Shown: one piece after another, positions 1-6,580 of the stretch
Numbering within the stretch: the stretch's first letter is position 1
Layout of the letters: every line of letters starts with the position of its first letter
Source: Bacillota bacterium
Lineage (GTDB): Bacteria; Bacillota; Clostridia; Lachnospirales; Lachnospiraceae
DNA length: 16,201 bases
Direction: 5' to 3'
NCBI GenBank assembly: GCA_023420935.1
Contig: JAEZUR010000183.1
Coordinates: forward strand, 1-16,201
Notes under the pieces: model-generated
What the model was told of the DNA's origin: nothing
Database searches by the model: none
What the model saw: the letters and a program-made list of their open reading frames with translations, nothing else
Program-made: the position numbers and the translations under genes

Positions 1-259
1 TGAATGCCTCTATATGGATCCATTAAAAAATATAATGGCATTAGCGGTGGAAGAAGCTTATAGGGGAAGAGGAATTGGTAAACAGTTACTCTTTACCGCA
101 GAAAAATGGGCAAAAGAATCTGGATGTTCTGGCGTTCGATTTACCTCAGGCTATGAGAGAGAAAAAGCACATGAATTCTATCTTCATTGTCAGTACATTC
201 ATAGAAAGAATGCCAAAAGTTTTATTAAACAATTTCCACAGATGTATGCGAAAGGATAA
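1..259 (+). CDS. GNAT family N-acetyltransferase, C-terminal part (5' end outside window)
   Basis: The reading frame is open from base 2 to the TAA at 257-259, so this is the last ~85 residues of a gene that starts upstream. The visible part holds the acetyl-CoA pyrophosphate-binding loop of the GNAT fold (R-G-R-G-I-G-K, encoded near 64-84) after a hydrophobic strand (MALAV), followed by the helix LLFTAEKWA. The end has the usual GNAT pattern of an F-Y residue pair, then a strand and a lysine-rich tail (KSFIKQF). GNAT enzymes move an acetyl group from acetyl-CoA to an amine. The substrate cannot be told, because the substrate-binding N-terminal half is missing. The ATG at base 14 is an internal methionine, not a start: there is no ribosome binding site and the frame continues upstream. 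Confidence 0.85.
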   Translation, partial: ECLYMDPLKNIMALAVEEAYRGRGIGKQLLFTAEKWAKESGCSGVRFTSGYEREKAHEFYLHCQYIHRKNAKSFIKQFPQMYAKG

Positions 260-459
260 ATGGATATTTAGCACCTTTAATGAACCAATATTTGAAAAAC
301 TAGTTCGCAATTTTCAGAAGGCGGCATAGTATTATATTAAGTTATACACTATGGTTTGTTTAGAAAATATGTTGTTATGGTTAAGATGTATATACAATAG
401 TTTGAATGAACTTAAAATATTTAATAATAGTTGTCTTATATAAAAATTAAAAAAAACAT
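260..459. other. AT-rich intergenic region without visible gene
   Basis: About 200 bases between the GNAT stop and the glnK promoter. It is rich in A and T. I see no start codon with a ribosome binding site and no terminator hairpin for the upstream gene. Confidence 0.5.
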
Positions 460-487
460 TTGACATTAATAATAAATTGTGTATAAT
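460..487 (+). promoter_or_regulatory. Sigma-A-type promoter of glnK
   Basis: A perfect TTGACA at 460-465 and a perfect TATAAT at 482-487 are separated by 16 bases. Transcription would start near 494, giving a leader of about 118 nt before the glnK start codon at 612. Confidence 0.8.
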
Positions 488-496
488 AAACTTTAT

Positions 497-542
497 AAAA
501 CAAGGGCGTTTCTTAATAAATCATAGGAAATGTCCTTGTTTT
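497..542 (+). promoter_or_regulatory. Long leader hairpin ahead of glnK, probable transcription attenuator
   Basis: The arms at 497-512 and 527-542 pair over 16 positions, two of them G-U, with a 14-base loop at 513-526. The stem base is an A-run against a T-run, followed by T-rich sequence to about 550, as in an intrinsic terminator. It lies downstream of the promoter at 460-487 and within the glnK leader, so it would act on the glnK message rather than end the upstream gene. In clostridia, nitrogen genes can be controlled by antitermination (ANTAR-domain proteins). I do not see the paired hexaloop hairpins those proteins bind, so the mechanism is open. Confidence 0.6.
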
Positions 543-611
543 CTTTATTTTAAGAAATTGCTTTTGTATAAAAATTTATAATATAATAATCAAAATTGAG
601 GAGGTAGTGAA

Positions 612-950
612 ATGAAAAAGTTGGAAATTATTATTAAGCCAGAAAAGTTGGAAGATTTAAAAACAATTTTGGATGCAAGTAATGCAAATGGTGTAATGAT
701 TACTCATATCATGGGCTATGGTAATCAAAAAGGTTATAAGCACCTTTATAGGGGTGCAGAATACAATGTCAATCTACTACCAAAAGTGAAAGTAGAAACG
801 GTTGTAGATGATCCAATTGCTGAAATTGTAATTGAAAAAGTAGTGAAAGAAATCAACACAGGAAACTATGGTGATGGTAAAATCTTTATTTATGATGTAG
901 AGGATGTAGTAAGAATTCGTACAGGTGAGCGAGGTAAGAGTGCTCTATAA
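612..950 (+). CDS. glnK: P-II family nitrogen regulatory protein
   Basis: This 112-residue protein has the exact P-II length. P-II trimers bind ATP, ADP and 2-oxoglutarate and control ammonium channels and nitrogen enzymes. Family landmarks are all visible: Gln39 and Lys40 before the T-loop, the T-loop segment LYRGAEY with the classic Tyr51 (the uridylylation site in enteric bacteria), Lys58 in LLPKVK, the B-loop TGNYGDGK at 83-90, and the C-terminal Arg101 and Arg103 of the nucleotide site. The start is set by GAGGAGG at 598-604, seven bases ahead of the ATG. amtB follows in the same direction, which supports glnK rather than glnB. No uridylyltransferase gene is in the window, so whether Tyr51 is modified is unknown. 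Expression is probably controlled through the leader hairpin at 497-542. Confidence 0.95.
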   Translation: MKKLEIIIKPEKLEDLKTILDASNANGVMITHIMGYGNQKGYKHLYRGAEYNVNLLPKVKVETVVDDPIAEIVIEKVVKEINTGNYGDGKIFIYDVEDVVRIRTGERGKSAL

Positions 951-991
951 TTATTTCTGTTTCATGTAAATTTCATAATAACTCAATTATC

Positions 992-1029
992 AAAGGAGAT
1001 AATATTCACTCGAATGTTATCTCCTTTTT
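992..1029 (+). terminator. Intrinsic terminator between glnK and amtB
   Basis: The arms 992-1007 and 1012-1027 form a 16-bp stem with one G-U pair and the four-base loop ACTC, followed by a T-run to 1029. It lies 41 bases after the glnK stop. I see no good promoter between it and amtB, so amtB messages probably come from read-through, which would lower amtB relative to glnK or make it conditional. Confidence 0.8.
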
Positions 1030-1086
1030 GTTATTTTGATTCATATAAGAGGCAACTGAATGCCGTATAGAAAGGGAGTATTGAAT

Positions 1087-2325
1087 ATGGAAGATATGCA
1101 ATTATTGATGAATATAATGTGGACTATGATCGCCGCAATCTTGGTATTTTTTATGCAAGCTGGTTTTGCAGCAGTGGAAGCAGGTTTTACCCGTGCCAAA
1201 AATACAGGTAATATTATAATGAAGAACTTAATGGATTTTGTTTTAGGTACTATATTTTTCTTTTTAATAGGATTTGGAATTATGTTTGGAACAGATATCG
1301 GAGGTTTATTTGGTTCATCTGGATTTTTCAATCCTCAATCTCTAGGCGATGCAGATGGTATGATTAATGGATTACCTATTGGTGTGTTTATGATTTTCCA
1401 TACCGTATTTTGTGCTACAGCTGCTACCATTGTATCTGGTGCTATGGCAGAAAGAACAAAATTTAAATCCTATTTAATCTACAGTGCTTTAATTAGTGTA
1501 GTAATATATCCTGTTACAGGCCACTGGATCTGGGGTGGTGGATGGTTATCACAGCTTGGTTTCCATGATTTTGCTGGATCTACAGCAGTTCATGCAGTAG
1601 GTGGTTGGTGTGCATTAATTGGTGCTAAAATCCTTGGACCTAGAATTGGAAAATATAAAGATGGTAAACCACAAGCTATTCCAGGACATAATTTAGCACT
1701 TGGAGCATTGGGTGTATTTATTCTTTGGTTCTGTTGGTTTGGATTTAACGCAGGTTCTACAACAGCAGCTACGACTAGCCTTGGTGATATAGCAATGACT
1801 ACCAATCTTGCAGCTGCAACTGCTACATTTGCAACTCTTTTCTTAACCTGGTTCCGTTACGGGAAACCTGATATTTCAATGACTTTGAATGGATCATTGG
1901 CAGGACTTGTAGCAATTACAGCTGGATGTGATATCGTACCTTATTGGGGAGCATTTATCATTGGCTTAATAGCAGGTGTTGTAGTTGTATTTGCAGTTGA
2001 ATTTGTTGATAAAGTATTAAAAATTGATGATCCAGTTGGTGCTACTGGTGTACATTGGGCTTGCGGTATCCTTGGAACATTCTTAACAGCAGTATTTGCC
2101 TCCAAAGAATATCTTGAAGGCGCTGGTATCAGTAGAATGAAATTTATTGGTATACAATTAACTGGTATTGTAGCAGTAGGTGCGTATACAGCAGTTGGAG
2201 CTATCATCATCTTTATGCTAATTAAGAAGACAGTTGGTTTACGTGTGGATGCACAGGAAGAAATCGATGGTTTAGATATCCATGAACATGGCATCTCAGC
2301 GTATGCAGATTTTGAAATTAAATAA
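1087..2325 (+). CDS. amtB: Ammonium transporter (Amt/MEP/Rh family)
   Basis: A 412-residue polytopic membrane protein with about eleven hydrophobic segments, which conducts ammonium across the cell membrane. Key pore features are present: the twin histidines His169 (AVHAVGG) and His323 (GVHWACG), and Asp161 in HDFAGST that organises the ammonium site. The family motif GFNAGST also appears, and so does the conserved tail LDIHEHGISAY. The N-terminus (QAGFAAVEAGFTRAKN) is the form without a cleaved signal peptide. The ATG at 1087 is chosen because AAAGGGAG lies at 1071-1078, eight bases upstream. An in-frame ATG at 1060 with a weaker AGAGG upstream would add nine residues and remains possible. 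Pairing with glnK is the standard arrangement in which P-II blocks the channel when nitrogen is plentiful. Confidence 0.96.
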   Translation: MEDMQLLMNIMWTMIAAILVFFMQAGFAAVEAGFTRAKNTGNIIMKNLMDFVLGTIFFFLIGFGIMFGTDIGGLFGSSGFFNPQSLGDADGMINGLPIGVFMIFHTVFCATAATIVSGAMAERTKFKSYLIYSALISVVIYPVTGHWIWGGGWLSQLGFHDFAGSTAVHAVGGWCALIGAKILGPRIGKYKDGKPQAIPGHNLALGALGVFILWFCWFGFNAGSTTAATTSLGDIAMTTNLAAATATFATLFLTWFRYGKPDISMTLNGSLAGLVAITAGCDIVPYWGAFIIGLIAGVVVVFAVEFVDKVLKIDDPVGATGVHWACGILGTFLTAVFASKEYLEGAGISRMKFIGIQLTGIVAVGAYTAVGAIIIFMLIKKTVGLRVDAQEEIDGLDIHEHGISAYADFEIK

Positions 2326-2363
2326 TTACTTAAACATTACAACTGTTCTGTGAAATATAATAC

Positions 2364-2413
2364 AAAAAGCACGTATTTCTCTAAGCTATAAGCTAGAGAA
2401 ATACGTGCTTTTT
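2364..2413 (+). terminator. Intrinsic terminator after amtB
   Basis: The arms 2364-2383 and 2394-2413 pair almost perfectly, with A-run and T-run ends around a core reading GCACGTATTTCTCTA. The symmetric A/T ends could also work on the minus strand, but no minus-strand gene points here. Confidence 0.85.
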
Positions 2414-2426
2414 CCCCATTATCCGA

Positions 2427-2455
2427 TTGATAAGGTGTCGAAAATAGTATATAAT
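2427..2455 (+). promoter_or_regulatory. Promoter of the binding protein / GGDEF-EAL pair
   Basis: TTGATA at 2427-2432 and TATAAT at 2450-2455 are 17 bases apart, the ideal spacing. The start point would be near 2462, about 57 bases before the lipoprotein start codon. Confidence 0.7.
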
Positions 2456-2518
2456 AAGGATATATTTGTGGTATACGACGGAACGATTTTAGATTAGTCA
2501 CGAAATGAGGAGAATGCT

Positions 2519-3370
2519 ATGAGGAATAAAAATAGATTTTGTACATTTTGGATTAATGGCCTTTGGATAATACTGAGTTTTACTTTTTTAACAGCATGTG
2601 GCTCTAGTATGGATAGTACCAATATTTCTGAAACCACAAAACCTCTAATGAAAGAACAAGATAGTGATAAGATCCTAATTGTAACAGGAGAATATGCACC
2701 GTATACGACTGAATTAGATGAAAATAGAGGATTCCTAACAGAATTAATGGAATCGGTACTAAATGAAAGTGGAATAGATTATGAGATAAAATTCTATCCG
2801 TGGAAACGATGTATGGAAATGGTGGATAATGGAGAAGCTTGGGCTTCATTTCCTTATGGATATACCTGTGAATACGCGCAAAACTATGATTATTCAACCA
2901 CTATAATAAAAAGCAAACATAAATTTTATTATATTAATAGTAACAGCAATATAGGAAACGAAGTAATGGACTTTTCAAGAATAAGTGATTTTACTCAATA
3001 TACTTTTGGTGGTGCCAATGGATATTGGTACGGCAGTCGTTCGGATTTTGAACAAGACAATGTGAAAGTCGAATGGGCTAATGATACAGACGCTTTAATA
3101 AAAATGCTTCATTCAGGAAGAATAGACTTTTTTATTGAAGATGAACTTGTTTGTGATGAAGCCATTAAACGTCTTTTCCCAGATGACATAGATGATTTTT
3201 CTAAGCTTCCAAAGGATGCTATCATTCAGGAATACTTTTTATTGATATCTAAAAATTATAATAATACGAACGAATTAAAGGAACAATTTAATCGAGCATT
3301 TATGAAATTAGAGAGCAATGGTGATCTTAATAATATGCTTGAGAAGAATGGAATAAGTGTAGATGAATAA
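2519..3370 (+). CDS. Solute-binding lipoprotein (family 3), probable sensor partner
   Basis: A 283-residue exported lipoprotein. The N-terminus has basic residues, a hydrophobic stretch and the lipobox L-T-A-C with Cys27 as the lipidation site, then a Ser/Thr-rich linker. From about residue 50 the sequence matches the two-lobed fold of family 3 solute-binding proteins: a strand ILIVTGEYAPY, the motif FYPWKR typical of many stand-alone members, FGGANGYWYG at the lobe crossing, and a C-terminal helix FNRAFMKLESNGDLNNML. It would bind a small ligand, perhaps an amino acid, outside the membrane; the ligand is unknown. TGAGGAGA at 2506-2513 sets the start. No ABC permease or ATPase is nearby. Instead a membrane GGDEF-EAL gene follows 18 bases later, which suggests a sensing rather than a transport role. 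Confidence 0.85.
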   Translation: MRNKNRFCTFWINGLWIILSFTFLTACGSSMDSTNISETTKPLMKEQDSDKILIVTGEYAPYTTELDENRGFLTELMESVLNESGIDYEIKFYPWKRCMEMVDNGEAWASFPYGYTCEYAQNYDYSTTIIKSKHKFYYINSNSNIGNEVMDFSRISDFTQYTFGGANGYWYGSRSDFEQDNVKVEWANDTDALIKMLHSGRIDFFIEDELVCDEAIKRLFPDDIDDFSKLPKDAIIQEYFLLISKNYNNTNELKEQFNRAFMKLESNGDLNNMLEKNGISVDE

Positions 3371-3388
3371 TAGCAGGGAGGTTTTTCG

Positions 3389-5785
3389 ATGAAAAGATTT
3401 CATACCAAAAAGCTAAGTACTGCAATTTTATTACCAATCATTATGACGGTGTTTCTTGTTCTTACTTTATGGACAGTGGTTGAAGCCATGGTTGAAAAAT
3501 CAAATATGGTTGATAGCCTAGTGAGTAAAGCGGGTGGTATGTTATCCGTATCCGGTGCCGCAACTGCAGATGCTTTTTGGAGTTATAATGAGATAACACT
3601 GAAGGAAATAGGTGATGCTTTATCAAAAAACAGAGATGTAGCATCCATAAAGTTATTTGATGAAGAAAAGAAAATTGTATATGAAAATAGAAAGACCTCC
3701 AGTGAATATAGTTCTATCTATTTGCACCCTGTATTTAAGAAGCAAGTATACAAAGAGGATAAACAAATTGGAGAAATTCAATTAGAATTAACTACTTATT
3801 ACTTAAACAAAGAAATTACAGAGCATATTATACTTAATTTTCTAAATACGATAATTATTATTTTAATAATTATTGTAATTATCCTATTACTTTCTAGAGG
3901 ATTATCAACTTCAATCGATAAGATAGCAGAAGGAGTAAAGGCGTTTTCAAAAGGTAATTTACAAAATAGGATACAGCTAAATAATGGTCATGAGATTGGT
4001 AGATTAGCCGATCGAATCAATCATTTGTTTGATAACATAGTGGAAGCAAAGGCAAAACTGTCAGAAAACTATGATATATTAGAAAAGCAAGAAGAAGCAT
4101 TACGAGTTGCAGAGGAACGCTACCGCTACGCGGTGGAAGGCTCTAACGATGCCATATGGGATTGGAATTTACAAACACAGGAATACTATGTCTCTAATAG
4201 AGGTCTTGCTATGGTTGGACTATCAGATATTGGATCCAAGGATTTAAATACTTGGTTGTCTTTTGTTCATGAGCAGGATAAAGAACATTTTGAACAATTT
4301 CTCCAGAATTTTCGATATAAACCAAATAGTTATGGACAAATTGAATTTCGTGTTTTAGATAGTAAAGGTGATATTCGATGGTTATTCTGTCGAGGGAAAG
4401 GTATACTAGATCAACAGGATCAGTTAATTCGTGTTTCTGGTTTTTATACTGACATCACTGAACGAATTAAAGCAGAGGAAGCGATCAATAAGTTAGCTTA
4501 TTATGATGTGCTGACAGGTCTTCCCAATCGTGTTATGTTATTTGAACGTTTAAGTAAGAACTTGATTGATCAGAATCAAACGAACACAAGAGGAGCGCTA
4601 TTCTATCTTGATCTAGATAATTTTAAAGCCATTAATGATACAAAGGGACATGCCGTTGGTGATAGAGTGTTAGTGAATATTGCAGAGGAACTTGTAAAGC
4701 ACATTGATTGTGATGCGATTGCAAGAGTTGGTGGTGATGAATTCGTATTCATTCATAAAGATTGTGATGCATTAAAAGCAACAGGTGTTGCCAATGAAAT
4801 ATTAAATGTAATTAGTAAACCTTGGTTTATTGAAGAATATGAATTTAATATTACGTGTAGTATTGGAATTACTATTTATCCAGACGACGGTACAGATATT
4901 AGTAAACTCTTTATGAATGCAGATAGCGCTATGTATCAAGCAAAAGAACAAGGGAAAGATCAGTTTAAATTCTATGAACATAGTACAAATGAGTTAATGA
5001 TTAAAAAGATAGAATTGCAAAAAGAAATAAGACAAGGTATTATAAACCATGAATTTGTACTGTTCTACCAACCACAAATTGATTTCAAAAGTGGTATGAT
5101 AAAGGGCGTGGAAGCATTGGTACGATGGCAACATCCCCAAAGAGGATTATTACCACCAGGAGTATTTGTTGGGCTTGCAGAAGAAACAGGTCTCGTGATA
5201 CCGTTAGGAGAGCAAATATTAAGAATCGCTTGTGAGCAAAGCGTAGCATGGGAAAATGAAGGTTATAAAGATATTTCAATGGCAGTTAATTTTTCTGCAA
5301 AGCAGTTTAATAAAAAAGATATAATGGATGATATCGCAAGAATTATAGAGGAAACAGGAATGCGCCCAGATCTATTGGATATCGAAATTACAGAAAGTAT
5401 CGCCATGGAGAATCTGGACAATACCATAATGATAATGAATCATTTAAAAGAGAAGCAGATTAAATTCTCTTTGGACGATTTTGGAACAGGTTATTCTTCT
5501 TTAAATTACCTAAACAATCTACCGATCAATCATCTTAAAATTGATAAGCAGTTTATTCAAAATATACAGAGAGGTAGTTTTGAAGAAGTTGTGGTAAAGG
5601 CTATTATCGATATCGCCCATAATATGAATCTTGTAGTAATTGCAGAAGGTGTTGAAACGAAAGTACAATATGAAACCTTAACGGAATTTCAGGGAGATTT
5701 GGCACAAGGATATTATATTAGTAAGCCGGTACCAAATGCAGTCATAGAAGAAATGTTACAAAAACAATTGGCTAGAATGATGTAG
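3389..5785 (+). CDS. Membrane HAMP-PAS-GGDEF-EAL cyclic-di-GMP enzyme
   Basis: A 798-residue signalling protein. Order: TM1 about 10-34; an extracellular region of about 110 residues, possibly Cache-like; TM2 about 147-168; HAMP about 169-221; a coiled linker; PAS about 245-363; GGDEF about 370-530; EAL about 545-795. The cyclase motif is intact (G448 G449 D450 E451 F452, with DLDNFKAIND upstream). The inhibitory I-site arginine of RxxD is replaced by isoleucine (I-D-C-D). The phosphodiesterase domain is also complete: E575-A-L, NFSAKQF, EITES, DDFGTGYSSL, LKID, AEGVET and QGYYISKP. It may therefore make or degrade cyclic-di-GMP depending on input. The start has GGGAGG at 3376-3381. It lies 18 bases after the lipoprotein gene, almost certainly in one operon. 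The direction of net activity cannot be read from sequence. Confidence 0.93.
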   Translation: MKRFHTKKLSTAILLPIIMTVFLVLTLWTVVEAMVEKSNMVDSLVSKAGGMLSVSGAATADAFWSYNEITLKEIGDALSKNRDVASIKLFDEEKKIVYENRKTSSEYSSIYLHPVFKKQVYKEDKQIGEIQLELTTYYLNKEITEHIILNFLNTIIIILIIIVIILLLSRGLSTSIDKIAEGVKAFSKGNLQNRIQLNNGHEIGRLADRINHLFDNIVEAKAKLSENYDILEKQEEALRVAEERYRYAVEGSNDAIWDWNLQTQEYYVSNRGLAMVGLSDIGSKDLNTWLSFVHEQDKEHFEQFLQNFRYKPNSYGQIEFRVLDSKGDIRWLFCRGKGILDQQDQLIRVSGFYTDITERIKAEEAINKLAYYDVLTGLPNRVMLFERLSKNLIDQNQTNTRGALFYLDLDNFKAINDTKGHAVGDRVLVNIAEELVKHIDCDAIARVGGDEFVFIHKDCDALKATGVANEILNVISKPWFIEEYEFNITCSIGITIYPDDGTDISKLFMNADSAMYQAKEQGKDQFKFYEHSTNELMIKKIELQKEIRQGIINHEFVLFYQPQIDFKSGMIKGVEALVRWQHPQRGLLPPGVFVGLAEETGLVIPLGEQILRIACEQSVAWENEGYKDISMAVNFSAKQFNKKDIMDDIARIIEETGMRPDLLDIEITESIAMENLDNTIMIMNHLKEKQIKFSLDDFGTGYSSLNYLNNLPINHLKIDKQFIQNIQRGSFEEVVVKAIIDIAHNMNLVVIAEGVETKVQYETLTEFQGDLAQGYYISKPVPNAVIEEMLQKQLARMM

Positions 5786-5815
5786 TTACGAATAAACCAA
5801 TAAATATTTACTTAT

Positions 5816-5850
5816 AAACCTGCACGCTTATTGTATCGTGCAGGTTTTTT
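5816..5850 (+). terminator. Intrinsic terminator after the GGDEF-EAL gene
   Basis: The arms 5816-5826 and 5837-5847 form an 11-bp perfect stem with core CCTGCACG and a ten-base loop, followed by T residues to 5850. Confidence 0.9.
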
Positions 5851-5890
5851 AGAATTCTAATCTTCTTAAGTAGTAATACGATGAAAGATA

Positions 5891-5899
5891 TGCTAAAAT
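5891..5899 (+). promoter_or_regulatory. Possible extended -10 promoter of the pentapeptide-repeat gene
   Basis: TG-C-TAAAAT at 5891-5899 matches an extended -10 element. No convincing -35 hexamer is seen at the right distance. It lies after the terminator at 5850, where a new promoter is expected. Confidence 0.35.
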
Positions 5900-5952
5900 T
5901 AGGAAAAGGAAAAAGTGGCTAAGCAAATGAGGTATTGGGTAAGGAGACAACA

Positions 5953-6525
5953 ATGAAATATATTGAGAATGATAGTTTTGAAAAATTAGTTTATGAAGAA
6001 GTAAAATTTGAAGAACTTTCCATTTCAGATAGCTCATTTTATAATTGTAGCTTTCTTGAGATGCAGCTTATTGAAAGCAGGTTTCATAACTGTGAATTTC
6101 ATAATTGTATTATAGGAAATATGAAGTTTAGTAATTCTGATATGTTAAATTGCCAATTCTACAATTGTATCTTGATTGGAATAGATTGGAGTGACTTACA
6201 GGAGGGTAAATTAGTTCCCTTTTCAAAATTGTTTCAATGTACGCTTCGGTATAACTTTTTTATACAGTTAAAGCTGAATAGCTATAACTTTGATGGTTGT
6301 ATTTTTGAAGGATGTAGTTTTGAACAGTGTAATTTATCGGGTGCCAGTTTTAAAGGAGTAGATTTAATGGAAACCAGGTTTCTTGGTAGTGACTTAAGAA
6401 AATGTGATTTCAAAGATGCAATTAATTACCAGATTGATATAAAAGATAATATAGTAAAAGATGCAAAGTTTTCATTACCAGAGGCGCTCAATCTATTGGG
6501 AACTCTTGGTATTGTTATCGAATAA
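5953..6525 (+). CDS. Pentapeptide-repeat protein
   Basis: A 190-residue protein with two blocks of five-residue repeats with Phe/Leu at the centre position: FYNC, FHNC, FHNC, FSNS, FYNC in the first half, and FDGC, FEGC, FEQC, LSGA, FKGV, LMET, FLGS, LRKC, FKDA in the second. Such proteins fold as a right-handed four-sided beta helix. A short non-repeat stretch (SKLFQCTLRYNFFIQLKLN) separates the blocks, and the end (KFSLPEALNLLGTLGIVIE) resembles the C-terminal dimer helix seen in Qnr-like members. Qnr and MfpA relatives mimic DNA and protect gyrase from quinolones; whether this one does is unknown. ATG 5953 is preceded by AAGGAG at 5941-5946; an upstream in-frame TTG at 5935 has no such site. 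The gene lies between two larger units and probably has its own promoter. Confidence 0.85.
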   Translation: MKYIENDSFEKLVYEEVKFEELSISDSSFYNCSFLEMQLIESRFHNCEFHNCIIGNMKFSNSDMLNCQFYNCILIGIDWSDLQEGKLVPFSKLFQCTLRYNFFIQLKLNSYNFDGCIFEGCSFEQCNLSGASFKGVDLMETRFLGSDLRKCDFKDAINYQIDIKDNIVKDAKFSLPEALNLLGTLGIVIE

Positions 6526-6580
6526 GTAAGATTTGTAGCTTACCAACATAGTATAATTGTTTGAAGAGTTTGGAGATTAT

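Noticed and set aside
75..329. An 84-codon open frame overlapping the end of the first GNAT gene
   Set aside because: It overlaps the GNAT frame, has no ribosome binding site and its product shows no recognisable pattern.
558..587. A second promoter for glnK, TTGCTT with TATAAT 18 bases later
   Set aside because: It would start transcription at the ribosome binding site and leave almost no leader; the TTGACA/TATAAT pair at 460-487 is stronger.
1041..1331. Minus-strand open frames opposite amtB, also at 1590-1805 and 1941-2294
   Set aside because: They are antisense to a clear family member, have no ribosome binding sites, and their composition is a mirror of the membrane-protein codons.
2604..2897. 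Minus-strand open frames opposite the lipoprotein, GGDEF-EAL, CAT-like, coiled-coil and Nudix genes
   Set aside because: Each lies fully inside a well-supported gene and lacks a start signal and any family pattern.
6533..6557. Full promoter for the membrane hydrolase using TATAAT at 6552-6557
   Set aside because: No acceptable -35 hexamer lies 15-19 bases upstream and there is no extended -10, so only the -10 match is mentioned.
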